Shown one piece after another: positions 44,925 through 53,220 of a DNA stretch of 64,000 bases. The stretch is from Sphaerochaeta pleomorpha str. Grapes. GTDB lineage: Bacteria > Spirochaetota > Spirochaetia > Sphaerochaetales > Sphaerochaetaceae. A model generated the notes under the pieces. The model was given only the letters and a program-made list of their open reading frames with translations, did not search any database and was not told where the DNA came from. The stretch covers positions 372,001 to 436,000 of the forward strand of contig NC_016633.1 in assembly GCF_000236685.1 (NCBI RefSeq), given 5' to 3'. Each line of letters starts with the position of its first letter. The first letter of the stretch is position 1. The position numbers and the translations under genes are program-made.

Positions 44925-44960
44925 AAAGAGGGCAGGATGTTCATACATCTTGCCTTCTTT
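44925..44960 (+). terminator. Terminator after cstA
   Basis: AAAGAGGGCAGGATG pairs with CATCTTGCCTTCTTT (15 pairs, two G-U) around a 6-base loop, followed by TATATTTTTT. Its right arm contains the -35 box of ssrA. Confidence 0.8.
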
Positions 44961-44978
44961 TATATTTTTTCGTATACT
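44950..44978 (+). promoter_or_regulatory. Promoter of ssrA
   Basis: TTGCCT (44950-44955), exactly 17 bases, TATACT (44973-44978). Transcription would start near 44985, about 20 bases before the mature tmRNA 5' end, as expected for RNase P processing. Confidence 0.7.
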
Positions 44979-45005
44979 ATGGATACTCCAAGGGAGAAAT
45001 CCTAA

Positions 45006-45378
45006 GGGGGTGTTTCGGTTTCGACTGGCGGTAGATCAGGCCAGAGGCTGCAAGCGGAGCGCCAACTCCTAAAACTAGCAAAACATTTAACTGCCAAAAA
45101 AGAAGACGAAGTCTCCTTCAATGCAGAATACGCCCTCGCTGCCTAATAGCGCGATGACGTACAGGCCCAGTTGCTGCCGCTCTTAAGCACCGGTCACCTG
45201 TAAAAACAAGGGCTTACCTGGTTGAGTGCCTACGGCTTTCAGGGAAAATTTAGCAGGCTACGATGGAAGGACGTTTTGCAGATGAACCAGCCTACCATTG
45301 GAAATTTGATCATCAGCTAAGCTTGTAGACGTCTTTGGGTGGCCCGTTAGGACGGGGGTTCGAATCCCCCCACCTCCA
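45006..45378 (+). ncRNA. ssrA: Transfer-messenger RNA (tmRNA)
   Basis: Rescues stalled ribosomes with SmpB. The 5' acceptor strand GGGGGTG (45006-45012) pairs with CACCTCC (45371-45377), with discriminator A at 45378; the TTCGGTTTCGAC element follows the 5' strand and the T-arm GGGGGTTCGAATCCCCC precedes the 3' strand. The tag frame starts at GCC 45093 and reads AKKEDEVSFNAEYALAA, stopping at TAA 45144-45146; the ALAA end is a protease signal. CCA is not encoded: the next bases are AAA. smpB lies about 9 kb away at 54.5 kb. Confidence 0.97.
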
Positions 45379-45385
45379 AAACACC

Positions 45386-45418
45386 AAGGCCGGGAACCAT
45401 TTGTAGGTTCCTGGCCTT
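45386..45418 (+). terminator. Terminator after ssrA
   Basis: AAGGCCGGGAACC and GGTTCCTGGCCTT form a 13-bp stem (one G-U) around a 7-base loop, followed by TTTT. It probably also helps end the convergent oxidoreductase gene. Confidence 0.9.
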
Positions 45419-45445
45419 TTTTATGTCCCATTCTTTGCTACCCAA

Positions 45446-47029
45446 TCAGAGGACAAGCGTTGCAATCAGGACTACCAGTGTGGGAAGAATTACCCGGAAA
45501 AATACTTTCTTTGCTTGAAACAGCATTTTATGCTCCAGGTAATCTACCCTGAAGGCAGCATATTTGCCAGTAATACAAGAGCCGGGAATTCCACCAGGAG
45601 GGGACAACCACTGTCCTGCAAGAACTACATTACGAAGATTCTTTATATAAGCGGAAGGATAGGGAATCTTTGCACTTTTTTTTGTGATGACACACGCTTG
45701 GTTATATCCCCTATAGGCATTGCAATAGCGTCGATAGGTGCACGGAGTCCAGCTATCGAGCAATGAGAGTTTTTCTTTGTACCCTGGCCACAGTTCTTCG
45801 ATTCTTTGTTCGATACTGCAGGATAATTCCTGTTTCTTAGCCTGGTAGGCAGTTTTGTCGTTTTCCAGTTCCTTCCAGTAATCCCAGGCAGTGCCATCCA
45901 TTCCCCAGAGCGCCTGGATAATCTGTTTTCCCTTGGGAGCAAAAGAAGGTTCATAAAAATAGGTTTTGAAAGTAATCCTTTCCGATTGCCAACTATGGGT
46001 TTTTATCTGGGAAGCACTGGCCATGACTTCGCAGGGTAAAAGATTCTCTTCGCAATCCACTGCCCAGGCTGCCTGGAACATCCCGTAAACAGGATATGAT
46101 TCGGGTTTGGAAAAATAATCATGGAACATACTGTTCATATAGGAGGGGTCGAGCAGGGTAGAAAAGGTGTGTGCAGCATCACAGGCAGGGATAATATAAT
46201 CTGCGGCAAAGAACTGGCCATCCTCAGTCGTTATTCCCGTTGCATTCTGTCCATCTACTTCAATTTTAACGACTGGGCAATTTCCCTTGAATACGCCGCC
46301 AAGGCTCTCAAACCGCGAAAGCATCCTTAAAGCCATTGCACGGGAACCTCCCTCGGGGATACCCCCGTCACCACTTGCAAAATTACCATAGCACATGGGA
46401 AAGGAGTACCCCATCGATTCTGGCGTACAGAAATCGGAAATGCAGGCCTTGATCAAGGGATGATGGAACCTGTCTATCAAATCCTGCGTACTTATTCCCT
46501 TATAGCGATGAAACAATTTGAATGTCATAAGTGATTTTATAAGTAGGGAAATTCCCGAAATGGCACCTAGCTGTTCCGGTGGCACACCCGCGGGGATGAC
46601 TGTCCGCTTTCCCAGCTCACAATCAGAAAAAAGAAGGTTTATCTGTTCTTCATCCACCGGGGAAAGGGCTATCCATTCTTTCCTGGTTTTTTCCAGGTCT
46701 TCATACAGGGTCAAAAATTCGCCATTGAGTGTAGACTTATACATAATCTCTTGACGATGCAAGCCTATGCCATGGTCCGGGTCGAGTGCCCTGGTCTCAA
46801 GGTACATGGCATTAAGGTCTGTTCCGGCTTTGCTTCCGATCATCCAATGGATGCAATTGTCTATATGGTATCCTTTTCGGTCCCAGCCGGTACATTCTCC
46901 ACCTGCAATAGGGTTCTTTTCATATAATTCAACAAGATACCCTTTTTTCAAAGCATAGATTCCAGCAGTAAGGCCTGCTACTCCGGCACCGATAATGATT
47001 ACTTTCTTTTTATTGGCATTAGTTCTCAT
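45446..47029 (-). CDS. FAD-dependent oxidoreductase of the CrtI/phytoene desaturase type
   Basis: A 527-residue flavoprotein. The N-terminal Rossmann motif VIIIGAGVAGLTAGIYALKKGYLVELYEKN is followed by GGECTGWDRKGYHID, and the C-terminal FAD motif reads NVVLAGQWLSPPGGIPGSCITGKYAA. The last 20 residues (FFRVILPTLVVLIATLVL) form a membrane tail anchor. Relatives include carotenoid desaturases and retinol-saturase-like amine/lipid oxidoreductases; no other carotenoid genes are near, so the substrate is unknown. Its ATG overlaps the end of the AbrB-like gene by 11 bases, so both are translated from one message under the regulator's promoter. Confidence 0.83.
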   Translation of the reverse strand: MRTNANKKKVIIIGAGVAGLTAGIYALKKGYLVELYEKNPIAGGECTGWDRKGYHIDNCIHWMIGSKAGTDLNAMYLETRALDPDHGIGLHRQEIMYKSTLNGEFLTLYEDLEKTRKEWIALSPVDEEQINLLFSDCELGKRTVIPAGVPPEQLGAISGISLLIKSLMTFKLFHRYKGISTQDLIDRFHHPLIKACISDFCTPESMGYSFPMCYGNFASGDGGIPEGGSRAMALRMLSRFESLGGVFKGNCPVVKIEVDGQNATGITTEDGQFFAADYIIPACDAAHTFSTLLDPSYMNSMFHDYFSKPESYPVYGMFQAAWAVDCEENLLPCEVMASASQIKTHSWQSERITFKTYFYEPSFAPKGKQIIQALWGMDGTAWDYWKELENDKTAYQAKKQELSCSIEQRIEELWPGYKEKLSLLDSWTPCTYRRYCNAYRGYNQACVITKKSAKIPYPSAYIKNLRNVVLAGQWLSPPGGIPGSCITGKYAAFRVDYLEHKMLFQAKKVFFRVILPTLVVLIATLVL

Positions 47030-47216
47030 GGTCCAAGATATCCTTTGCTATTTTTTCCATATCTGCTTTCTTTGGAATGGCGATACCCCTATCCTTGTCA
47101 GCGAGAATAAGCAAGGAATCACCCGTTTTAATACCCATAAGATCACGCATTTCCTTTGGAATGACTATCTGTCCTTTTTCACCAACCTTGACTGTGTTCA
47201 TGAGCCTATCGTTCAT
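47019..47216 (-). CDS. AbrB/SpoVT-family transcriptional regulator
   Basis: A 65-residue DNA-binding protein with the swapped-hairpin AbrB fold: VKVGEKGQIVIPKEMRDLMGIKTGDSLLILADKDRGIAI. The start at 47216 (MNDRLMNTVKV) has AAGAAGG before it; the ATG five codons on is also possible. No toxin gene is adjacent, and the gene overlaps the oxidoreductase start by 11 bases, so it is likely an autoregulator of that gene pair rather than an antitoxin. A 13-bp inverted repeat brackets its -10 box. Confidence 0.85.
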   Translation of the reverse strand: MNDRLMNTVKVGEKGQIVIPKEMRDLMGIKTGDSLLILADKDRGIAIPKKADMEKIAKDILDHEN

Positions 47217-47231
47217 ACGTACCTTCTTATC

Positions 47232-47267
47232 AGTATAACTAGTATTAGTTGTATTACTAGTTATACT
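47232..47267 (-). promoter_or_regulatory. Palindromic operator of the AbrB-oxidoreductase operon
   Basis: AGTATAACTAGTA (47232-47244) and TACTAGTTATACT (47255-47267) form a perfect 13-bp inverted repeat with a 10-base spacer. On the minus strand one arm lies between the -35 and -10 boxes and the other just downstream of the -10, an arrangement suited to repression by the AbrB-like product. Confidence 0.6.
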
Positions 47268-47276
47268 ACAAGTCAA
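47248..47276 (-). promoter_or_regulatory. Promoter of the AbrB-oxidoreductase operon
   Basis: On the minus strand TTGACT (47276-47271), 17 bases, TACAAC (47253-47248), about 30 bases before the ATG at 47216. Confidence 0.55.
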
Positions 47277-47304
47277 GCATTTCTTTCAGCTTTGATGCAA
47301 ATCA

Positions 47305-47337
47305 AAAGCCAGGTACCTATATGCGGCTCCTGGCTTT
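47305..47337 (-). terminator. Terminator after the SDR gene
   Basis: AAAGCCAGG and CCTGGCTTT form a 9-bp stem with further pairing inside the 15-base loop; on the minus strand it is followed by TGATTT. It separates the SDR gene from the AbrB promoter. Confidence 0.65.
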
Positions 47338-47378
47338 CTGTTGATAGTGGATAAATGGGAAAAGGGGATAGTCCAGCC

Positions 47379-48170
47379 TTAAAAAATTTCCTGCATCTTT
47401 CTTATGCTCTTGACGATAGCTTTCTTCTGGATACTCGGGATAGTCGAATACATTGCCTTTTGGGCAAAAGTAACGCCACAAAGAACATTCAGCTTACCTT
47501 GCAACATTGCTTTATATCCGGTTTTTGCCACTTTGTGGGAATTCATTCTTCGTATGAACAAAGGCACCTTTACCGAACCAAAAACCGTTTCATACCGGGA
47601 ATTCTTTTTGAGCGGCATCAAATTGGTGATGGTTACATTCGTATCGGAAAGTTCAGAAGAAAAGGCAGTACCGAAATTTGAAAAAAAAGTTTTGCTTGCC
47701 AAATACATTGCTTCCATAGAACAGGGCACAAACATATTCGCCGAGGAGATATTAAGAATTCTTCCTTCATTTTTTTTGGTGAATTCCGGCAAGAAAAGCC
47801 TGGTCAAGGAAGCAAGGGAAACCATAACGAGATCAAGCATAGCAAGGAAGTGCTTTTCCTCATGACCATATGATTTGCAGAGCTCACCGAAACCTGCATC
47901 ATTGATAATATAGTCAATTGTCAGTCCTGATTTTTTGACTTCTTCAAAAATTTCCTTTGGGGCTGAAGCATCACAGAGATCTTTTGCAATGACATATATA
48001 GGGATGTCATATTTTTCTTTCAATTCTTCCTTTAACTGGTCCAAAGCTGTTTTGTTCTTGGAAACCAGTACCAACCCACCACCATGTTCGGCATGAATGC
48101 AAGCAACCTCTCTACCTATGCCAGAAGTAGCACTAGTAATGAGAGCTGTTTTCCCTTTCCCTGAAGTCAT
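47379..48170 (-). CDS. Short-chain dehydrogenase/reductase with altered cofactor motif
   Basis: A 263-residue SDR. The fold is clear: ALITSATSGIGREVA, DYIINDAGFGEL, RILNISSANMF (catalytic Ser) and MYLASKTFFSNFG (Tyr-x3-Lys). However, the usual TGxxxGIG reads TSATSGIG, NNAG reads NDAG and the PG after the catalytic helix is replaced (LMPLKKNSRY), so cofactor binding may be weakened. The start at 48170 follows AAGGAGAG; the longer frame is not conserved. It is monocistronic on the minus strand, with the palindrome ATTTGC-CTAT-GCAAAT about 20 bases upstream of the start. Confidence 0.8.
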   Translation of the reverse strand: MTSGKGKTALITSATSGIGREVACIHAEHGGGLVLVSKNKTALDQLKEELKEKYDIPIYVIAKDLCDASAPKEIFEEVKKSGLTIDYIINDAGFGELCKSYGHEEKHFLAMLDLVMVSLASLTRLFLPEFTKKNEGRILNISSANMFVPCSMEAMYLASKTFFSNFGTAFSSELSDTNVTITNLMPLKKNSRYETVFGSVKVPLFIRRMNSHKVAKTGYKAMLQGKLNVLCGVTFAQKAMYSTIPSIQKKAIVKSIRKMQEIF

Positions 48171-48655
48171 TTTTCTCTCCTTTTGATCATATTTGCCTAT
48201 GCAAATTATCCACCAAATATTCCAGGAAAACTCCACACCTTTTTCAAAAATCCCTGAAAAGCCCTATGTCCCAAACTCCTATTTTTGTATCTTATTATAA
48301 TATATAACAATATATACTTTCTTCGCACTAATTCCACTCTACCAGAGACAGGATACTATCCTAATATAAAAGTCCACGTCCTGAATGTAACCTTTTCAAA
48401 ACTGACATTTTTTATTTACTCTTAATTTATATACTACACCCACAGTGCCACTTTTCAACCCCAACTTATGTCATTTCTTTAATTTTTTTTATTTTTCTTT
48501 GTGATTGCCGAGTTTCCTTAAAACACTTTCTGTAAAAAGAATACATTTCCAAAAGAATAGAAAATTCTTTTCCGAAAGAAATATATTGTATCAGGAGATT
48601 TCCAAACTAACCATTTCGCAGTAACCTTGAAGCAAACAGGGCTGGAGGAACGATT
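48171..48655. other. Divergent intergenic region, AT-rich, no gene seen
   Basis: 485 bases between the SDR gene (minus) and the DUF1848 gene (plus). It holds ATTTGC-CTAT-GCAAAT (48191-48206), which overlaps a TATGAT box serving the SDR gene, a stretch of TATA-like sequence around 48290-48320 and a weak hairpin AAAAGAAT/ATTCTTTT (48551-48571). No coding frame with start and SD is convincing, and no RNA gene is recognised. Confidence 0.5.
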
Positions 48656-49582
48656 TTGATCATCAGCGCAAGCAGAAGAACCGACATTCCCTCTTGCTAT
48701 GCAGACTGGTTTTTCAACCGTGTACAAGAAGGGTTCGTCTACACAAGAAACCCAAAAAATTACCACCAGGTCAGTAGGATTTCCTTGGAAATCGACAAGG
48801 TGGACGGGATTGTGTTCTGGACAAAAAACCCCCTGCCCATGCTGCCCAGGCTCCAGGAATTATCCAGTTTTCCTTATTACTTCCAGTATACCCTTACCCC
48901 CTATGGAAGGGATATCGAACCTTCAGTGCCTCCTAAGATTGAAGTAGGGATTCCCAGTTTTTGCAGACTCTCCGATACCATTGGCCCCGATCGTGTCATC
49001 TGGCGATATGACCCGATATTGGTTACTACATTTTACAGCATTGATTATCATCTCAGGTACTTTACAAAGATGGCTGGGTTGCTAAAGGGATATACAAACC
49101 GGTGCACTATCAGTTTTCTCGATTTGTATTCCAATATGCGCAAGAATACAGACAAACTTGGTCTTATCATGATATCCGAAAAGGAACAGCATTACCTGTG
49201 TGAGAATTTTTCCTCAATTGCCCATGCAAACGGAATGGAGATCGATACTTGTTCAGAATCGATCGACACGAGTAGGTACGGCATGGGCCATGCCCGTTGT
49301 ATAGACGACAGGCTCTTGGAAAAAATCGGGGGAAAGCCACTAACACTTAGCAAGGACAAAAACCAACGACTGGAATGCGGTTGTGTAACAAGCAAGGATA
49401 TCGGTATGTATGACACCTGCTGCAACGGGTGCCTGTATTGCTATGCGACCAGGAATACAGGGCAGGGACGTAGGAATAATGCGCTGCACGACCCCCATTC
49501 GCCACTACTCATCGGAACGTTATCGGATGGGGACGAGCTTGCTGAACTTACGCATGGCGCTACGCAACTTACGTTATTCTAG
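48656..49582 (+). CDS. DUF1848-family protein with C-terminal CxxxCxxC motif
   Basis: A 308-residue cytosolic protein of the DUF1848 family: start IISASRRTDIPSCYADWF, then YTRNPKNYHQVSRISL, DGIVFWTKNPLPML, RVIWRYDPILVT and a C-terminal cysteine cluster CGCVTSKDIGMYDTCCNGCLYCYA. The CCNGCLYC part reads CxxxCxxC with an aromatic before the last Cys, like a radical-SAM cluster site, but at the C terminus instead of the N terminus. Function is not established. The start is a TTG at 48656 with TGGAGG eight bases before it. No partner gene is obvious. Confidence 0.85.
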   Translation: MIISASRRTDIPSCYADWFFNRVQEGFVYTRNPKNYHQVSRISLEIDKVDGIVFWTKNPLPMLPRLQELSSFPYYFQYTLTPYGRDIEPSVPPKIEVGIPSFCRLSDTIGPDRVIWRYDPILVTTFYSIDYHLRYFTKMAGLLKGYTNRCTISFLDLYSNMRKNTDKLGLIMISEKEQHYLCENFSSIAHANGMEIDTCSESIDTSRYGMGHARCIDDRLLEKIGGKPLTLSKDKNQRLECGCVTSKDIGMYDTCCNGCLYCYATRNTGQGRRNNALHDPHSPLLIGTLSDGDELAELTHGATQLTLF

Positions 49583-49785
49583 AATGGATTGGTATTCCGC
49601 TTCATTCTTCTTCTTTCATTTTTCTTCTTTTTATCTTTTATCTTTTTTGGAGATGATGCGTTTTTTACAAAGCAATGGAACCTATTGGAAACTGCGTGTT
49701 TTTGGTTTGGAAACAGCTTCTACAAAAGAGAGAAAATCTATAAAGTTTCCCTCATAAGGACGCTGCTTCCTGCAACGCAAGAAAA

Positions 49786-50895
49786 ATGATGAAATCACTG
49801 GAAATCATGTTGAAGAGAGAACCGGTATTGATGGTATCCTCCTTTTTAGCCCTCATTTCAATGGTTCTGGTTCCTCCATCCCTTTCCTATATCCATTATA
49901 TAGATTTCAAAGTATTGGGTTGTCTTTTCTGCCTGATGCTTGTAGTCTCGGGGTTCCAGAAGATCTTCCTGTTCAACCATATTGCCTCGTTTCTTTTGAC
50001 CTTTGCCCACAATCCGCGGCAGGTTTCGCAAGTGTTGATTGTCCTTACTTTTTTTTCATCTATGGCAATAACAAATGATGTTGCCCTCATTACCTTCGTC
50101 CCGCTTACGATTGTTGTCTTTTCCCTATGCAGAAAAACGGAACCGATTCTACCAACCATAATTTTGCAGACGGTCGGTGCGAATGTTGGCAGTTCGCTTA
50201 CCCCGGTAGGGAATCCGCAGAATCTCTACCTGTTTTCCTACTATTCCATTCCAGCAAAAACTTTTTTCTTTACCATGCTTCCACTGGTATTCGCCGGGGC
50301 GATGCTTTTATTGCTGTTATCGTTGTCAATCCCACGTACAAGCAAAGGGTTTACCGTTGAAATAGAAAAACCTGCAAAAATGGATGTACGGCAAACCATT
50401 CGCTATGCATTGCTCTTCCTTTTGTCCCTCGGGGCCGTTTTCAACGTGCTAAGCTGGTATTCTGCAGTAATAATCGTCGTACTGTTTTCTGAGAAAATAC
50501 TATTGAAAAAGGTAGATTATTCCCTTTTGTTGACATTCGTCGCACTTTTTATTTTCGTAGGCAACCTAGGGTCCCTTCGCTATGTACAGGATTTCTTCAG
50601 GAATCTGCTTGAAGGAAGGGTGTTTGCCACATCCCTAATAGCCAGCCAATTGATTAGCAATGTACCGGCAACCTTTTTATTGTCTCCCTTTACTGGCAAC
50701 AGCAGGCAACTGTTGCTGGGAGTCAATGCAGGTGGCTGTGGTACCTTGATAGCTTCCATGGCCTCAGTCATATCTTTCAAATATTTTATTAATTTTGCAC
50801 CCAATGAAACCAAACGGTATTTCTATACTTTTACTGGGGTCAACTTGCTTTTTGTTTTGCTTTTTACTGTAATCTGGATACTATTCCTACAATGA
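49786..50895 (+). CDS. Anion permease of the ArsB/CitMHS-like superfamily
   Basis: A 369-residue membrane protein with about ten helices. Typical marks are FFSSMAITNDVALITFVPL and the re-entrant-loop sequences GANVGSSLTPVGNPQNLYLF and LISNVPATFLLSPF with NAGGCGTLIASMASVIS. It is shorter than many ArsB/DASS carriers (about 420 residues). The ion or carboxylate carried cannot be read from sequence. SD is weak (AAGAAA). It overlaps the DMT gene by ATGA, forming a two-transporter operon. Confidence 0.85.
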   Translation: MMKSLEIMLKREPVLMVSSFLALISMVLVPPSLSYIHYIDFKVLGCLFCLMLVVSGFQKIFLFNHIASFLLTFAHNPRQVSQVLIVLTFFSSMAITNDVALITFVPLTIVVFSLCRKTEPILPTIILQTVGANVGSSLTPVGNPQNLYLFSYYSIPAKTFFFTMLPLVFAGAMLLLLLSLSIPRTSKGFTVEIEKPAKMDVRQTIRYALLFLLSLGAVFNVLSWYSAVIIVVLFSEKILLKKVDYSLLLTFVALFIFVGNLGSLRYVQDFFRNLLEGRVFATSLIASQLISNVPATFLLSPFTGNSRQLLLGVNAGGCGTLIASMASVISFKYFINFAPNETKRYFYTFTGVNLLFVLLFTVIWILFLQ

Positions 50896-51785
50896 ACCAT
50901 ACAATGAATAAATCAATACTCTACGCGGTTGGTGCTGCAAGCCTCTATGCATTGCATGCACCCTTCTCTAAGTATTTGCTTAACACCGTACCACCAACTA
51001 TGTTGGCAGCATTGCTTTATCTCGGCGCAGGAATGGGAGTAGGGCTTCTTATCCTCTACCAACTGGCAGGAAATATAAAGACAAAAGCCAAAGATTTTGA
51101 AAAGAGAGACGTACCCTATGTCGTTCTGATGGTCCTATTGGATATCGCAGCACCAATATGCCTGATGGCCGGTCTTTCACGTTCGCTCCCCTCTACCGTT
51201 TCGCTTTTAAACAATTTCGAAATCATAGCGACAGTCCTGATTGCTTCGTTGGCCTTCAAGGAAGTCATTTCTCCCAGACTCTGGGTATCAATACTTCTGA
51301 TATGCATAGCGAGTATATTGCTTTCAGTAGAAGATTTCTCTTCTATCCATCTGACAAGAGGATCTCTCTTTGTGATTGCTGCCTGCACATTCTGGGGTCT
51401 GGAAAACAACTGCACGAGGCAACTTTCAGCGAAAAACCCGTTGCAGCTAGTCTTTATTAAAGGAATTTGCTCAGGGCTGGGAACCTTTGTCATCGCACGT
51501 TCAATTGGGCAAGCTCTTCCCCCTTTGCCTTTTTTGCTTGCATCACTTACGTTGGGATTCATTACTTTCGGGTTAAGCATTTCGCTTTATATTTTGGCAC
51601 AGAGGAATCTAGGTGCGGCGAAAACGAGCGCCTTCTATGCACTCGCTCCCTTTATCGGAGCCACTCTCTCACTACTTTTCTATTGGGAAAAACCGACTCC
51701 CTCTTTTCTACTGGCATTTGCCTTGATGGGAGCCGGTACTATCTTTTCCATGCTTGATCAGAAAGAACAAACAATAAAAGGCTGA
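50892..51785 (+). CDS. EamA/DMT-superfamily transporter
   Basis: A 297-residue membrane protein with ten helices arranged as two EamA repeats: the first begins SILYAVGAASLYALHAPFSKYLL and the second SLFVIAACTFWGLENNCTRQLS. Members export or import metabolites such as amino acids, purines or sugars. Start by ATGA overlap with the permease; a second in-frame ATG lies 12 bases on. It ends only seven bases before the convergent recombinase gene, with no terminator between. Confidence 0.88.
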   Translation: MNHTMNKSILYAVGAASLYALHAPFSKYLLNTVPPTMLAALLYLGAGMGVGLLILYQLAGNIKTKAKDFEKRDVPYVVLMVLLDIAAPICLMAGLSRSLPSTVSLLNNFEIIATVLIASLAFKEVISPRLWVSILLICIASILLSVEDFSSIHLTRGSLFVIAACTFWGLENNCTRQLSAKNPLQLVFIKGICSGLGTFVIARSIGQALPPLPFLLASLTLGFITFGLSISLYILAQRNLGAAKTSAFYALAPFIGATLSLLFYWEKPTPSFLLAFALMGAGTIFSMLDQKEQTIKG

Positions 51786-51792
51786 GTGTTTC

Positions 51793-53007
51793 CTATTCCC
51801 TGTTTTCCCCGAGTAAGGGCAGAATATTGTTCTGTTGTGCCAACTCAACGCTTTTCAGGCCCCTTTGGCTAAGGTGGGTGTACAAATCAGAGAGCTGCTC
51901 GCTGCTATGACCTATGGTCATGCGCAATACATGTTCATCCACAGAGCCCCTAAGCAGTGTATTGGCCATATGCCGTAAAGAATGAAATGTAATATTCCGA
52001 TCAAGTATCTCCTGTTTTTCCAGAACTTTTGAACGAACCAATGCACCTTGCAGCTTTTCGCTGAAATAGTGACTGGAAACATAGGAACCGGTACGTCTGC
52101 TCCAGAAAACCAGGTCATTGCCATTACCGAAAGGATTGGAACGACCTAAAAGAAGAAGTTCTTCGCAGAGGAAAGCAGGGCAGGGGACAAGCCTTGTCTT
52201 TTTCCCTTTCGGTTCTTTCAGTCCAGCCTTATTTGCATAGGCAAATTCTACGGTGATCAAGCCTGAAGAAATTGAAGAAGCATGCAGGCCTCTCAGTTCA
52301 CCGCTACGCATACCTGTAAGCAGAGAGAGCAAACAGGCTAGATACATACGTTTTTCTCCTGATGTTTTTAGATATTGCATGAAATTCGACAATTCATCCT
52401 CACTGAGGATCCCTCGCATCCTGTGGGTACATTTCAAAGGACGTAAAGCGATCGACACTGATGCATCAATCAGCCCAGCCCGTTGGGCCTCACGTACAGC
52501 CATCGTAACTGCCTGCATGCAGATATTAACCGTTGCATGGGAGAGTTTCCCTTTTTTGACAAGGGAAAGCTGCAATTGCTCCATATATCTTGTTGTTACT
52601 ACAGACAGTAACAGATTATGATGGATCAAAGGCAATACATGGTTGGAAACCAAGTTTTGCCTGGTACTTATATAGTCTTGCGAAAGGCTGCCAGGATCGA
52701 GCAAATTCCTCTTCTCTACATAAGGGCTTTTCTCCCAGTCAAAGAACAGAGAAAGGTAGTCGAATAGGGTGGTAGGGGTCTTTTTACCGAATAGCAAACC
52801 TGCATCCAATGCCTGCTTGCATATAAGGATAGCTTCATCACGCCGCTTAATTGGCTGGGTACTCTGGATACCCAGCTCTTTGCGTAATTTCTCTACGCTT
52901 TTTTTGTTGGTCCTCTTTCCTGTCTGGGGGTCCCTGAAGAGTGCATACCAGTAAATCCTATCGTTTTTTGAGAGCTTACAGAGTGTAAAGGGTGCACTTG
53001 CTATCAA
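51793..53007 (-). CDS. Tyrosine recombinase/phage-type integrase
   Basis: A 404-residue site-specific recombinase. An N-terminal DNA-binding region (YWYALFRDPQTGKRTNKKS), a SAM-like core-binding domain (about 120-210) and a C-terminal catalytic domain with Arg in LTGMRSGELRGL, HSLRH, GHSS and the nucleophile Tyr in LYTHLS are all present, so it looks intact. The start is a TTG at 53007 with AGGAGG six bases upstream. No phage or conjugation genes adjoin it: it is a lone integrase bordering about 1 kb of AT-rich DNA, suggesting a decayed or minimal mobile island between ssrA and smpB. Confidence 0.92.
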   Translation of the reverse strand: MIASAPFTLCKLSKNDRIYWYALFRDPQTGKRTNKKSVEKLRKELGIQSTQPIKRRDEAILICKQALDAGLLFGKKTPTTLFDYLSLFFDWEKSPYVEKRNLLDPGSLSQDYISTRQNLVSNHVLPLIHHNLLLSVVTTRYMEQLQLSLVKKGKLSHATVNICMQAVTMAVREAQRAGLIDASVSIALRPLKCTHRMRGILSEDELSNFMQYLKTSGEKRMYLACLLSLLTGMRSGELRGLHASSISSGLITVEFAYANKAGLKEPKGKKTRLVPCPAFLCEELLLLGRSNPFGNGNDLVFWSRRTGSYVSSHYFSEKLQGALVRSKVLEKQEILDRNITFHSLRHMANTLLRGSVDEHVLRMTIGHSSEQLSDLYTHLSQRGLKSVELAQQNNILPLLGENRE

Positions 53008-53153
53008 TTTCTGCCTCCTGGCATTTTTCCATTTTGTTCAACTATTTGTTCAATTTCTAGTAACTGTGTATTTTTAAAATACACATAAAATCTTTTTTAT
53101 TTCTTTACATATATTGCTTTATTTTATATTTTTTGTCAATTCTAATTTCTTAT

Positions 53154-53178
53154 CTACTTACTTGTTAAAAGTAAGTAG
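53154..53178. repeat. 8-bp inverted repeat upstream of the integrase
   Basis: CTACTTAC (53154-53161), a 9-base spacer and GTAAGTAG (53171-53178). It could be an integrase arm site or a weak hairpin. Confidence 0.45.
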
Positions 53179-53220
53179 GAAACCTTTGTGTCAACTTTTT
53201 TGTGGTGCATTTTTTTTACA

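Noticed and set aside
43716-44948. A 410-codon open frame antisense to cstA.
   Set aside because: It mirrors the highly conserved cstA coding sequence, is rich in Asp, Cys and Gly in a way typical of antisense frames, and has no SD.
49589-49789. Short hydrophobic open frame ending with ATGA overlap into the anion permease.
   Set aside because: TTG start without SD and a Phe-rich low-complexity start; the overlap could be chance. A small membrane protein is not excluded but not supported.
48191-52246. The 16-base sequence ATTTGCCTATGCAAAT before the SDR gene recurs on the opposite strand inside the integrase gene (52231-52246).
   Set aside because: One shared 16-mer in a 64 kb window is about what chance predicts, and the second copy lies in ordinary coding sequence. 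Kept only as a possible SDR operator.
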